A stretch of DNA of 64,000 bases from Phallus indusiatus (GCA_027605045.1 JAQFWX010000038.1:124001-188000); one strand, 5' to 3'; positions 34,380 to 45,104 are shown, numbered from the stretch's first letter. Numbers and translations: made by a program. Notes: a model not told the origin generated them from the letters alone.

Positions 34380-34956
34380 CTGTCAGGGTACGTCCCAGGT
34401 TAACGGTCATTCTAGTATATTAGCGTAGTATAGTATAACCTACTTAGATGCCTACGCGCTCTATGTCGGTCATACGGTACCCGGTATGCCGGTCCGTGCT
34501 CAACCCTCACGTATTCTTCCGAACTCTCCCCGTTTCTCCGTTCGCTCCATTCTGTCACATCTCCCTCCTTCTCTATGTCGTTCGTATGTCCTCGACTGCC
34601 GACTCTTCCTATTGGCAGATAATGCACCTGTTAGTTATTGGTTAGAGATAACGTAAACATGTATATATACTTCCGTGCGCGCATGTGTAGTTCCTTGCGC
34701 TATTATAGACTGGGTTACTGGGTTATAGTAGCAGTCCGATCCTTAAGTCTTATCGCTGAACGGTCGTGCCCTAACAGTTGCACTATCAGCTCGTCGTAGT
34801 GTCCCATCAGAAAAACAGTAGTAACAGTTGATGGTGGCGCAGTCCAAACTCAGTTTCACGCCCGGAAAATCCCGAGATGAACTACGCTGTGATTTCGTTC
34901 TGTCACAACTTGCACGAAATGCGTCTTCAGCCACTTTATTGGAACTATATTTTTTT
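34380..34956. other. intergenic at the start of the transposon-rich half
   Basis: Probably holds the missing 5' exon of the F-box gene. TATATATAC at 34,662-34,670 in a stretch resembling LTR promoter DNA is noted, but LTR ends were not found. Confidence 0.35.
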
Positions 34957-35656
34957 TAGCCTCGGAACCAGGCTATTACATACGTCACCCGCCCGTTGCC
35001 CTTTTAGGACAACTAATGGGCGAGTTTCCTCCTATAATAGCCTGGTCCGGACCACATTGGAACCCCTGGTGACACCCTGAATGTCACTTGTTCGGGGTCT
35101 TTTCGATTAGTAATACATCTTTTTGGTTGTCTTTTGCAAGTCTTGTGGAGGAAGTAACATGTATACAAATGACTTGAGGCCGTTGAAAGTTGAATAGCAT
35201 CTAGGCTTATCACTTGCACATTCATATATAAGGTTATACACAGTCAGATTTCAGTGGACAATGCGAGGACAACTTTCAACGCTCGATTTTCATGCGTTGA
35301 TTACGTATTCTAAATTAGATTCCGCGACTTGTGACTACTACTTTTATCTAGTGTGCAACTTATTTCTCCGGCTCTTGTTTTGCGATTTTTATACCCCAGG
35401 ACAAGCTGATCCATGTACAATGCTCCTTATTAACATTGAATCTGCCTAACAATTGTGGAAATTCGCTATATTCAAAGCTTTCTCCAAGCTTTCTCATGTG
35501 TTACTAATCGAAAAGACCCCGAACAAGTGACATTCAGGGTGTCACCAGGGGTTCCAATGTGGTCCGGACCAGGCTATTATAGGAGGAAACTCGCCCATTA
35601 GTTGTCCTAAAAGGGCAACGGGCGGGTGACGTATGTAATAGCCTGGTTCCGAGGCT
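34957..35656. mobile_element. MULE-like MITE with about 155-bp terminal inverted repeats
   Basis: The left arm (34958-35112) and right arm (35502-35656) are near-perfect reverse complements over about 155 bp, beginning AGCCTCGGAACCAGGCTATT. The element is about 700 bp with a 390-bp AT-rich core and no ORF. It is flanked by ATATTTTTTT on both sides (34947-34956 and 35657-35666), a 10-bp duplication as expected of Mutator-like elements. An autonomous partner is not in this window. Confidence 0.82.
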
Positions 35657-36063
35657 ATATTTTTTTGTCCTCTTCACATCAATGATTAATGAGCATTTCC
35701 AACAAAGACGAGCTACCACCTGCCAAAAGTGCAAGAATCTTCCCGTGTTTTCATCCCTTCTCATTTCCTCACCATCCATCCCTGGAGTCCTCGCGCCCTC
35801 AATCATTTAACGGAATGCCTATGCCGATATCCAGCGTTCCGTATTGTAGCCAAGAGGCACTATTGCCTCTTCACCCACATTTTGGCCACCGAGGCGGTCG
35901 CTGCTCTCAAGCACCACATTGCGGTGTCCAGTTCATAACTCAATCTGACAAACCGCCTTCGTGAACGATGGTTCTAGCATGGACCTTCGGAATAGGAAGA
36001 CCTTTGGCATGTATACTTATGATATCCGCGCTGATTCAGCGTTGACTACAAATCCGGTGATTG
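35657..36063. other. unassigned sequence between MITE and solo LTR
   Basis: Short ORFs here (for example one reading HYCLFTHILATEAVAALKHH at about 35,860-35,920) could be a gene remnant; no family was recognised. Confidence 0.3.
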
Positions 36064-36929
36064 TGTCATGATCCGATTCATGACATCACTTCCGGTAATG
36101 TTACATAATCCATATCCGATCATTTACCGTTTATCTCCGTAATCTTATCTCGCTTACGTCACTCACGATAAGACCATCGCATTCAGTCATCCCAATCAAC
36201 CTTACAACTCGAATAGAGACGCACCCGTCTCCCTTAACTCCTGGAACACCCGCGGAAAGGCCTTTCTAGAATATTCCACGCACGTTCCGGTCATGAGATC
36301 ATAGATGACGAACGTAGGTCCATGTATGCACAGCTCTTATCCCTGCACACCTCATGTTCATCACATGAGACATCATACCCTGCATATATTGATGTAACTT
36401 ACGAATCTCACGACTTGTTTGTATTTCTCAAGTTCGGAATCTATTTCGAACTGAGCTAGAATTATTTATCTGACGTGTATATAAACCCTAGCATACACGT
36501 AGATAGTTCTTCAGACTTAATATCGAACGTAGTTCGATATCTCTATAAACTCTCTTTTCTCTTATTCTCTTCACCATTGAACGTCGAGATCTTTCCTCGA
36601 GACTTGCAGCGACGGAAGCCATTCGTCGTTGCCGAGAGCTACATCTTGAAGCGTTCTTCATTATTGTCGAGCTTGATATCATTCAATACGAGATACAGCT
36701 CGCGGCTCTCGAAGCTCGGAACGCACATATCCGTAACGTCCTTGACAAACTCGACGCTCGTGACGAACGTCAGGACAAATCCTGAAGAAGACTGTCGTGG
36801 CACAATCTCTTATAGATTGAGGCCAAGTCCTGACTGCCGTCGACCAACGGTGACGGTTATTGATATTCTATTCAGCGACTAAAATACATTATAGTATCTG
36901 TTACCATTCCTGGATATCGGTACTTGACA
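36064..36929 (+). mobile_element. solo LTR, 866 bp, family 2
   Basis: It starts TGTCATGATCC and ends TACTTGACA, with TGTCA/TGACA inverted ends and a 5-bp duplication GATTG on both sides (36059-36063 and 36930-36934). It contains a promoter-like GTATATAAACC at 36,478-36,488. It carries no coding domain. An open frame of about 68 codons without ATG (36,577-36,784) reads as a coiled coil (AATEAIRRCRELHLEAFF). Confidence 0.83.
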
Positions 36930-37269
36930 GATTGGGATGTTCTTATTAGTTTTGACGCTAATCGGAAAAATGCTCCTACACCTGTATATGGGTCACGACA
37001 ACAATATCGTCGTATGGAACTCGAGCTTCTCAAGCTTACTTTTTCAAAACTTAAAAGTCTTTGGGATAGAGCCTGAAACAGTGGATTTCATGGTATGTGT
37101 CCGGAATACATACGCCTATTCAATCAGATGTCAGCTGATAAATCGCAGTTCTCAACTTCGTAACTTGAGTGGTGTCCTACAAACATCTTCATAGCGAACT
37201 ACATGTACGTCTCTGCCATTCTAGTATGGCCACATAGATTTTATTACAAAAATACGGTACCTCCTCTTT
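36930..37269. other. unassigned sequence
   Basis: No gene or repeat was recognised between the solo LTR and the first chromovirus LTR. Confidence 0.4.
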
Positions 37270-37667
37270 GTTAGGGCTACTCAGCTCAGACTAGAGGGAG
37301 GGGATCCTAAGATAAATATATTGGGGAGAACTAACTACTCACCTAGAGGGAGGGGATCCTAAGAGAACAAGCTTAGGGACCCTCACTCTAGGGACAGCGA
37401 CTATATACATGAAAAACGATAGCGCGGCGCGCGGCCCTGACACAGCTAAGTGCCAGACGCCCGAACCGAACATAAGCGACGTGACGCCTACGGCGTCACG
37501 CCGGGTACGAGCGCGCGACGCGCGCAAGTAGAGAAAGTGGAATAGAGATGGAGGGAGCGAACGGAGGGTGGAAATAATATATGAGAAATATAAATAAAAT
37601 GTAGGGGAGCATATACCGATGATAATATATAAGGAAAAATGAGGGGACGCGGTAGCGTACCCTGACA
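37270..37667 (-). mobile_element. solo LTR A of the chromovirus family
   Basis: 398 bp, reading TGTCAGGGTACG..CCCTAACA on the minus strand. It has a 5-bp target-site duplication CTCTT (37265-37269 and 37668-37672). It is the same family as the LTRs of the complete chromovirus at 43232-59664. Confidence 0.9.
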
Positions 37668-37700
37668 CTCTTTCTATTGCACATACATAATATACGTCAG

Positions 37701-38498
37701 TGTCAGGGTACACTACCGCCGTCTCTCATTTTCTTATTTATTATCATCGGCATCATTTCTTTTCTATTTTATTTATCATTTCCATATTTTACTTTCACTC
37801 TCCGTTTCCTTGTTCTGTCTCTATTTCACTTTCTCTACTCGCGCGCGTCGCGTGCTCGTACCCGGCGTGATGCCCGTGACATCACGTCGCTTATGTTTGG
37901 CTTGGGCGCCTGGCACTTAGCTGTGTCAGGGCTGCACGCCTGTTAGGGCTACTCAGCTCAGACTAGAGGGAGGGGATCCTAAGAGATATATATTGGGAAA
38001 GTACTAACTACTCACCTAGAGGGAGGGGATCCTAAGAGAACAAGCTTAGGGACCCTCACTCTAGGTACAGCTACTATATACACAAAACGACGACGCGGCG
38101 TGCGGCCCTGGCACAGCTAAGTGCCAGGCGCCCAAGCCAAACATAAGCGACGTGATGTCACGGGCATCACGCCGGGTACGAGCGCACGACGCGCGCGAGT
38201 AGAGAAAGTGAAATAGAGACAGAACAAGGAAGCGGAAAGTAAAAGTAAAACACGGAAATAATAAATGAAATAGAAATGAAGTGATGCCGATGGTAATAAT
38301 TAAGGAAAACGAGAGACGGCGGTAGCGTACCCTGACAACGCCGCGTCGTCGTTTTATGTATATAGTCGCTGTACCTAGAGTGAGGGTCCCTAAGCTTGTT
38401 CTCTTAGGATCCCCTCCCTCTAGGTGAGTAGTTAGTTTCTCTTCCAATATATTGTCTTAGGATCCCCTCCCTCTAGCCTGAGCTGAGTAGCCCTAACA
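37701..38498 (+). mobile_element. LTR B of the chromovirus family, split by LTR C, probably a recombinant
   Basis: The pieces 37701-37940 and 38343-38498 make one full plus-strand LTR once LTR C and one duplication copy are removed. The left flank is GTCAG and the right flank is ATCGC, the latter being the middle of an RT gene. Unmatched flanks directly joined to internal pol sequence suggest recombination between an element's 5' LTR and an LTR inserted in its own RT. Confidence 0.8.
37941..38337 (-). mobile_element. solo LTR C nested inside LTR B
   Basis: 397 bp in minus orientation with a 5-bp duplication ACGCC (37936-37940 and 38338-38342), inserted within a CACGCCGCG stretch of LTR B. 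Confidence 0.9.
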
Positions 38499-39203
38499 AT
38501 CGCGGCCTCTTCGAGCCCCTGGTGATGTTCTTTGGTCTCACTAACAGCCCCGCCACCTTCCAGACGATGATGAACGAGATCTTCGAGGATATGATCTCTG
38601 AAGGCGTTGTTGCCGTCTACATTGACGACATTCTCATCTACACGCAGAGTCGGGAACAGCACGACCAGATCACCCGACGTGTTCTCGAATGTCTCCGCGA
38701 TCACAAGTTGTACCTCAAGGCAGAGAAGTGTGAGTTTTGCCGGACCAAGATCGAGTACCTGGGTGTCGTCATTTCCGAGAACACCGTTGAGATGGACCCC
38801 GTAAAAGTCTCGGGTGTCAGAGACTGGCCAGTCCCGAAAAATGTCACTGAGGTCCAGTCCTTCCTAGGTTTCGCCAACTTTTATCGTCGGTTTATCAAGG
38901 ACTTTGCGCATATCGCCAATCCCATGTTTGGGTTAACCAAGAAGGACACCCCCTTCGTCTGGTCCGACAATTGTCAGCATGCTTTCGATACACTAAAGTC
39001 GTCTATCACGTCCGCCCCCATCCTCCTCATTCCCAACCCCGCTAACCCTTACAGAGTTGAGGCCGACAGTTCCGACTTTGCAACAGGTGCAGTTCTCTCA
39101 CAGTTGTCGAACGATGACGGCAAATGGCACCCAGTTGCATTCTTCTCGAAGGCCCTTAGCCCCGTCGAACGCAACTACGAGATTCACGACAAGGAGAAGC
39201 TGG
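38499..39203 (+). pseudogene. chromovirus pol fragment (RT/RNase H), chromovirus 1
   Basis: An open fragment beginning RGLFEPLVMFFGLTNSP, with YIDD in AVYIDDILIYT (RT active site) and FLGFANFYRRFIKDF, then the start of RNase H (NPYRVEADSSDFATGAVLSQ). It is closely related to the complete chromovirus polymerase (56046-59264). It begins abruptly after LTR B and is cut at HDKE by insertion of hairpin element copy I. The rest should lie beyond the window. Confidence 0.9.
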
Positions 39204-39523
39204 TGTAACGGATCCACCGCATGCGGTGGATTGAGTATATGCCACTTAGGCATATACAGAGGGCTTCGCCCTCTGCAGTAGTTACTATTACTTACTCTAA
39301 TAATAGAGGCGCTTAACGCCTCTGGCTCGCCGCGACGCGGCGAGCCATTATGTAATAACTATACATTAGTAGTAGCTACGCGCGTGCTGATTCAGCACAC
39401 GCATTTTGTTTTACACCATAAAAAATACAGCACCCTTGGTCTGTTATTCGTGGTGTGAAACTACAGCGTGATAAAACTTGTGTACTGTACGCGGTACACT
39501 ATAAAAAGTAACGAAACGTTACA
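39204..39523 (+). repeat. 5' LTR of hairpin element copy I
   Basis: 320 bp, TGTAACGG..GTTACA. It is built as a row of perfect palindromes: CCACCGCATGCGGTGG, the TATGCC..GGCATA and GAGGGC..GCCCTC stems, GAGGCG..CGCCTC, a GGCTCGCCGC..GCGGCGAGCC stem, and GTGT..ACAC near the end. TATAAAAAG at about 39,500 and CATAAAAAATAC at about 39,418 are candidate TATA elements. Confidence 0.9.
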
Positions 39524-39595
39524 TCTTTTTTAACACCAAAGGCGTTAAAAACAACCCGCCGCTGTATTAAGCAAGCGAAATTAACCCTTCCTATT

Positions 39596-40431
39596 CACTG
39601 GAGACATCGTAGGGTTTAGCCAAAAAAAGGATCCTAAGAAAATCATGGTTCGAGGCATAGGCTATTGACACTTTACCAAATTGCAAAATCATATTATAAC
39701 TAATACTCAGCTCAAGGGATTCTGGCTTGCAAAATTGTCAGTATACTGCTATAATTATCTTGGCCAAATTATGTAATAATTCTTTATCATATAAGTCCAT
39801 GATCAATGTTATCCACTCAGTAAAATAATGAATAAAATGAAACTTACATTATCATCATCCATATTGAAGAATGTTCTCAAAATCTTTTTTATATTTATTG
39901 TGAAGATATATTTCTATTATAATTTAGATGCATGGAAAAACCTTAATTTTAAGCATGAGATTACACTGTGTAATATCAGAGTTTTCCTAGGAAAACCTTA
40001 ATAATACAGGGATTTCTGGAAAATCTTGAGAAAACTCTAATGTCACATACTGTGACTTCAAGTATTAATTACATAGAAACTCAGTATTTCCCACTCCCTC
40101 AAAATTATGATAAAAAATTGTATTGATAAGTAATTATATCAACTTCATTATATAATTTTCCACTATGGTTAATAATAATATATGTTTTACTTTGTATACT
40201 ATTTGATTGAATAGAAAAAGTTATTGATAGTGTTATATAAGTAAAAATTCTTACATGATTTAACTAAGATAAAAATAGCAACATACTCACAATGTTTCAA
40301 CTCAGAATCTCTTAATCTGAGTGTTAGTTATAATATGATATTACAAGTTAGTGAATTGTCATATGCCTATGCCTCGAACCATAATTTTATTAGGATCCTT
40401 TTTTTGGTCAAACCCTACAATGTCTCCAGTG
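39596..40431. mobile_element. CACTA-like MITE in the leader of copy I
   Basis: 836 bp, ends CACTGGAGACATCGTAGGGT and its complement, with terminal inverted repeats of about 66 bp (39596-39662 and 40366-40431). A 3-bp duplication ATT flanks it (39593-39595 and 40432-40434). Copy II has no such insert at the same place, so this is a real empty-site comparison. The core is very AT-rich with no ORF. The CACT..AGTG ends and 3-bp duplication suggest the CACTA/CMC superfamily; Harbinger is the alternative. Confidence 0.8.
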
Positions 40432-40447
40432 ATTGCAGGAGGATTCA

Positions 40448-43231
40448 ATGGCTCCTACTACCAGGAGTCAGAGTGCACCAGATCGTGGTACACCTGATTC
40501 CAATCAGCCTGACCCACCCGGGCCAGTGCAAACTGAAAATCCCGACCCATCTAGGGAAGGAACCCTCGAAGGAGAGTCATCCACATGGGAGAGAGTGGAT
40601 GCATCAACCCAAAATCCCACTCGTCCTGCATCGCAGACGATGGACCATCAGCCCCAACTTGCTGATGAAGAAGATGAGGACGTAAAGTCCGTAGCATCTG
40701 GTCGCTCCAGACTTAGCATTAGGAGCGATAGGTCCATCCGAAGGGATGAGGCCATGAACACTGTTCACGCATCGTTGCTCGATGGCGTGAGGAACGGGAA
40801 TATGTCCCCGTCAGAACTGCAGAGACTAGCTCGATTAATCGAGAACGTCAACGCAGGAGTTGAAAACCCCGAGCCAGAGCCTGTTACCACGGGCACTGAC
40901 AGGGACCAGGTCAGGACGACAGACTTGTCTCCTGAAGCAGAGCCTGCACGAGCACGCTCTGACAAAGGAAAAAGCAGAGCGGTAGATCCGCCTGCACCAA
41001 GTACGGGATCTACTCGTCCTAGACCAGCAGGGCCGACGAGCCGCCTTGCATATCAATTCACAAACCCAGCCCCACAAGCTAGGTTTGTTACACCGACAGG
41101 ACCGACATACGCCAGTCCGTCACCAGCAACAGCTGGCAATTCCCAATCCCCTGAGCCTGCACCAACAGGCACCAGGCAACGTTCCCAGAACGCTACCCCA
41201 GGACCCAGTACGCGTCCTGTTAGACCTCCTACCCAAGGAGCTACAGCATATACAGCTCCTAGGAATCCCGGCCCCGAGATAGAGGCTGGCAGAGAAACAG
41301 TGAGACGGATGTACCGTTTCACAAGACAACCGCCTCACGAGTCTGACGCGGTTGGTGACTATATCGACACCGAGATAGCCACGCGACTGGTGAACCAGTC
41401 GCGAAATGGAGCACCTCCACGAGAGGATGCTGAAGTGGTCGCCCAAGCTGCCCTCGAATACCAGAGGATAGCAGGGCTACTCTCCGACAGAGCAATCCGT
41501 ACACATGCACGGGCTGTGGAGGCGGCCACTAACGCACTCGAGGAAGCTGTAGCAGGCTCCCTCGAGACTGACACCCCAAACGAGCAGCAACTGCGGATCA
41601 TTCAAGATAGAATCCGTATCGCGAGGGACGCGCGCATGAACGCGGTCCGCCATGCTCGTGTGTTTGAAGGTGGCTATAACGCCATCACTGGCGATAGGAT
41701 CCCATCGCCAGATCCAGCCACAAGCTCTAGTCGCCCAGACGACAGAGCACCACCGCCTGGCAGACAACTGCCCAGGCAAAGTGCCGAGCCCAATGGGCAG
41801 AGGCAAGCATCTGCTAACCCAGCAGAAGCACCACGTATCGATCCATATGATGGATACGCTCGTCGACCACAGTATGGCGAGGATCTCCGCGCCACACCGT
41901 TCGATGAGGAACGTGTTGAAAGGTTTGACCCTTTCAACGACGACGCCCCAGTACTTGAGGGCGTCATAGCCATGGTTCAAGAAGCCCTGATTGCAAACAG
42001 GGATATGATGCCAGGCAACTCGCCCCTTGCGAAAGCAGGAGCGAAGATCGGGCTCCCGCCCACGTACAGCGGCTCATCCAGAGCCGAAGACTTCGACAAC
42101 TTTGTGTCGGGTCTACTACGCTGGCTACGCGTAAACCACCTGCTTGGAGAAGTCAGCCAAGCAGAGCAAATATCCTTTCTGGGCATGCGCCTAGAAGGGC
42201 TGGCCCAAGAATGGTTCACTCAAAACGTGGAGAGAGGCGTTCGCCCCCTCCACGAGTGGACCCTAGTCCCCGCACTGCGGAGACTATATGATCGTTTCCT
42301 GCCACCCCACTCTAGAAGTGAGGTAGCGATTCAATTTGAACGCGAACGGCAGGGGTCGCACTCTGTACACGAGTACATGAGCGCGCTGCTCACGCTAGCC
42401 AACAGACTAGCGCACCCTCCTGATGACTACACATTCAGGAGGAGGTTCCTTGATGGGCTGAACCACAGCCTCGCCACTGAAGTAGCGTTCAGAGGCGGCA
42501 ATCCCGAGCAGATGACTGCTAAGGAACTACTTCTACTGACAATTCAAGTAGAAGAGGCGTTCAAGAAACGCCGCTCGGTAGCGGCGTCTCAAGGAAGCAC
42601 TACCCGCCCGGCAGGTAGCAATAGCGGAGGCAGTAGTAGCGGTAGTGGCAGCAGTAGCAGCCACAACAACCTGGTAAGGCAAGCGCATACCAACAATATG
42701 CGCTTGAACCAGAGGAACCACGGTTCCTCCACGCGTCCTCACGAGACGCGTACAAATGGTAACTCCCCACTGGGGAACCGTCCCTCGAGCTCGTCAAACT
42801 CGAGGAACCATAGCTCGCAGACCACTAGGATTGCCCCAATTAGTACGAACAATCGTACTAGTACAACCCCTCCCACGTGTTTCAACTGTGGGCAGGTGGG
42901 ACACTACAGAAATGCGTGCCCCAGACTGAGACAGGTACGAGCCAATGTGGGTCGTATCGAAGAGGTTGAAGAGACCTCTGGCGAGACAGCGAACGATGTC
43001 CCGCAGGAGAACGTGGAAGACCCCACAGCTGAACAAGCTGTGGAGGAAGAGGTGGCCCAAGACAAGCCCACCAACGACCCCGTCAAAGACGACGAGGGTA
43101 TTCAATACCAATGGGACGATGATGACAATGGTCCCAGTGCGTATATGCTCCTCACCATTGATGATGAGTATGAGGAACGTAGACTGCACTTCGCAGTCAA
43201 CAAGTCATCCTTATTGGATGATGAAGACTCC
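40448..43231 (+). pseudogene. gag part of gag-pol, hairpin element copy I (cut by chromovirus 2)
   Basis: ATG 40448 opens a polyprotein beginning MAPTTRSQSAPDRG. The first about 450 residues are Pro/Ser/Arg-rich and disordered. A Gypsy-type capsid region follows (DFDNFVSGLLRWLRVNHLL, EWFTQNVE, SVHEYMSALLTLANRL, FRRRFLDGLN). A Ser/Asn linker leads to one CCHC zinc knuckle, CFNCGQVGHYRNAC (near 42881), then an acidic stretch (TAEQAVEEEVAQ, YQWDDDDNG). There is no stop before the insertion point. The frame resumes exactly at 59670 after chromovirus 2 and one ACTCC copy are removed, so gag and pol are a single ORF in this family. The other copy has two frameshifts in the same region; this one has none. 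Confidence 0.87.
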
Positions 43232-43628
43232 TGTCAGGGTACGCTACCACCGTCTCTCATTTTTCTATTTATTATCATCGGCATCACTTCATTTCCATTC
43301 CATTTACTATTTCCGTATTTTACTTTTATCTTCCGTTCCCTTGTTCAGTCTCTATTTCGCATTCTCTACTCGCGCGCGTCGCGCGCTCATACCCGGCGTG
43401 ATGCCCATGACATCACGTCGCTTAGGCTCGGTTCGGGCGCCTAGCACTTAGCTGTGTCAGGGCCGCACGCCGCGTTATCGTTTTTCATGTATATAGTCGC
43501 TGTCCCTAGAGTGAGGGTCCCTAAGCTTGTTCTCTTAGGATCCCCTCCCTCTAGGTGAGTAGTATAGTTCTCTCAATATATTTTACTTAGGATCCCCTCC
43601 CTCTAGCCTGAGCTGAGTAGCCCTAACA
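43232..43628 (+). repeat. 5' LTR of chromovirus 2
   Basis: 397 bp, TGTCAGGGTACG..CCCTAACA. It includes a TATATAG box at 43490 and two direct copies of TTAGGATCCCCTCCCTCTAG (near 43536 and 43590). Confidence 0.93.
43490..43533 (+). promoter_or_regulatory. LTR core promoter and presumed transcript 5' end
   Basis: TATATAG (43490-43496) lies 33 bp upstream of AAGCTTGTTCT (43523-43533). If transcription starts there, the first 11 nt of the RNA are complementary to the sequence just after the LTR (43631-43641). Confidence 0.5.
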
Positions 43629-43630
43629 GT

Positions 43631-43641
43631 AGAACAAGCTT
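43631..43641 (+). other. Putative self-priming primer-binding site of chromovirus 2
   Basis: AGAACAAGCTT, 2 nt after the 5' LTR, is the exact reverse complement of AAGCTTGTTCT in the LTR. In Tf1-type elements the first 11 nt of the mRNA prime reverse transcription at such a site. No tRNA 3' end complement was recognised here. Confidence 0.55.
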
Positions 43642-43793
43642 CTACTCGCAGACTGGCCGTTTCTATCGACACTCGTTATCGAAAAATCGCGCTCGACACC
43701 GACTATCGCAGTGTCGTATTTTTCCTTCGAGTCCCGTCTATAATCGACCCCTCTGCTCCATCTTAAAAACCCCTTTCCTTTTCTCTCTCTCTC

Positions 43794-45104
43794 ATGGACT
43801 CTTCACCTCCACCCTCTGCGCCCCAGATCGTCACCCTCAACGATGTGGCGACTATTATCATGCGGCAATTCGCGGAAATGGATGCCCGCATGGCAAGACA
43901 GGAATCCCAGGCCTCACAGATGATTGAGGTCCTACGGGACATCCGAGACACGACTAGAGCTGCCCCCACCCAAAACCCCCCTACTGACGACGCGTCCTCG
44001 CCTGGACAACCACCGGCTCCTGAGCATCAAGCAAGTTCGCGTTCTTCCCGAAACACCCGACCTGCTGTACCTCCTTCGTTCGACGGAGATCGCTCCAAAG
44101 GACGTGCCTTCTGGAACACCGTCGAGTTTTACATGAGTATATGCAGTCGCGACTTCGAGACTGATGAACTCAAGATCGGTTGGGCAATGTCGTACATGAA
44201 CGAAGGCCGCGCCCTCGCTTTCAGTGAGTCTATGTTGAAAAGATACCAAAGAGGAGAAAAGCCTTTCGCCGACTGGAACGCCTTTCGAGAACGATTCAAA
44301 ACGGATTTCTTTCCACAATCCGAGCAGGAGGATGCCATCAACACCCTCTATTCCAACCGCTACATCCAAGGCAACAGAACTGTAGAAGAGTATGTGGACG
44401 CCTTCCGCGTGCTCATCGAGCACGCTGGCTTTACGGAGGGACTCGCCATTAACACGTACTTTCGTAACGGTTTAGACCCGGCAATTGCCTCTCTGGTAGC
44501 GACGATGAAAGACCGACCCGCGCTTCACGACTATGAGGGCTGGATCAGGCAAGCACGCATGTTTGACATGGACAGACGTTCCAACGAGGCATTCACCGCT
44601 GCTCGCCGTCGACTCGTGGGCTCTGGAACGACTCAGACAAATCCCGCGACGGTCCCCATTAATCGACCTCGTCCCAACCCCTTCCCGTCGTATCAGACCC
44701 TCCAGATCCAGAGGAGGCCCCTTGTCCCTTCCTATCAGGCTCCTGCCTACCCACCTCCCAGGCCTATACCCCAGGTCATGCCCGCACCGCCCCCTAGACC
44801 CGCGGCTTCTGCTCCTACACCCCAGGTCAGGCATGATCCGATGGACGTTGACGCTGCTCGTCGACGCTTAGGCCCAGAATCGACCAGGTGCCGTCGCTGT
44901 GGAGCAGCAGGCCACTGGGCTCGCGAATGCCCTCGCGCGTATGACATTCGGTATCTCCAGCCGGACGAGTTAGACGACAGTATCGTACAGTTACTGGCCC
45001 AGAAAGACGCGTTAGAAGCCCAGGCGCGTGGCGACCCTGCTCTGACAGAAGGTGAAACTGTAGCTGCAACAGAGGTAGAGGATTTTCAAAACGGCGATGA
45101 GTGA
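43794..45104 (+). CDS. gag of chromovirus 2
   Basis: 436 aa. ATG 43794 begins MDSSPPPSAPQIVTL and is followed by a coiled-coil stretch (FAEMDARMARQESQASQMI). The capsid domain is VPPSFDGDRSKGRAFWNTVE with WNAFRERFKTDFF and YIQGNRTVEEYVDAFRVL, as in Ty3/Gypsy retrotransposon Gag. A Pro/Arg-rich linker leads to a zinc knuckle CRRCGAAGHWARECP. The protein would form the virus-like particle and bind the RNA. The stop at 45104 overlaps the pol frame, which is offset by one position, so pol is probably reached by -1 frameshifting. The frame is undamaged. Confidence 0.93.
   Translation: MDSSPPPSAPQIVTLNDVATIIMRQFAEMDARMARQESQASQMIEVLRDIRDTTRAAPTQNPPTDDASSPGQPPAPEHQASSRSSRNTRPAVPPSFDGDRSKGRAFWNTVEFYMSICSRDFETDELKIGWAMSYMNEGRALAFSESMLKRYQRGEKPFADWNAFRERFKTDFFPQSEQEDAINTLYSNRYIQGNRTVEEYVDAFRVLIEHAGFTEGLAINTYFRNGLDPAIASLVATMKDRPALHDYEGWIRQARMFDMDRRSNEAFTAARRRLVGSGTTQTNPATVPINRPRPNPFPSYQTLQIQRRPLVPSYQAPAYPPPRPIPQVMPAPPPRPAASAPTPQVRHDPMDVDAARRRLGPESTRCRRCGAAGHWARECPRAYDIRYLQPDELDDSIVQLLAQKDALEAQARGDPALTEGETVAATEVEDFQNGDE

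Noticed and set aside
35534..35806. ORF pair with identical C-terminal ends at 34,877-35,080 and 35,534-35,806
   Set aside because: The identity arises because both ORFs run through the inverted arms of the MITE.
36937..37194. 85-codon ORF between solo LTR and LTR A
   Set aside because: No domain, no splice signals, no homologous frame nearby.
40835..41601. Antisense ORFs in hairpin-element gag
   Set aside because: Antisense and +1 frames of gag; they lack recognisable domains and are broken differently in the two copies.
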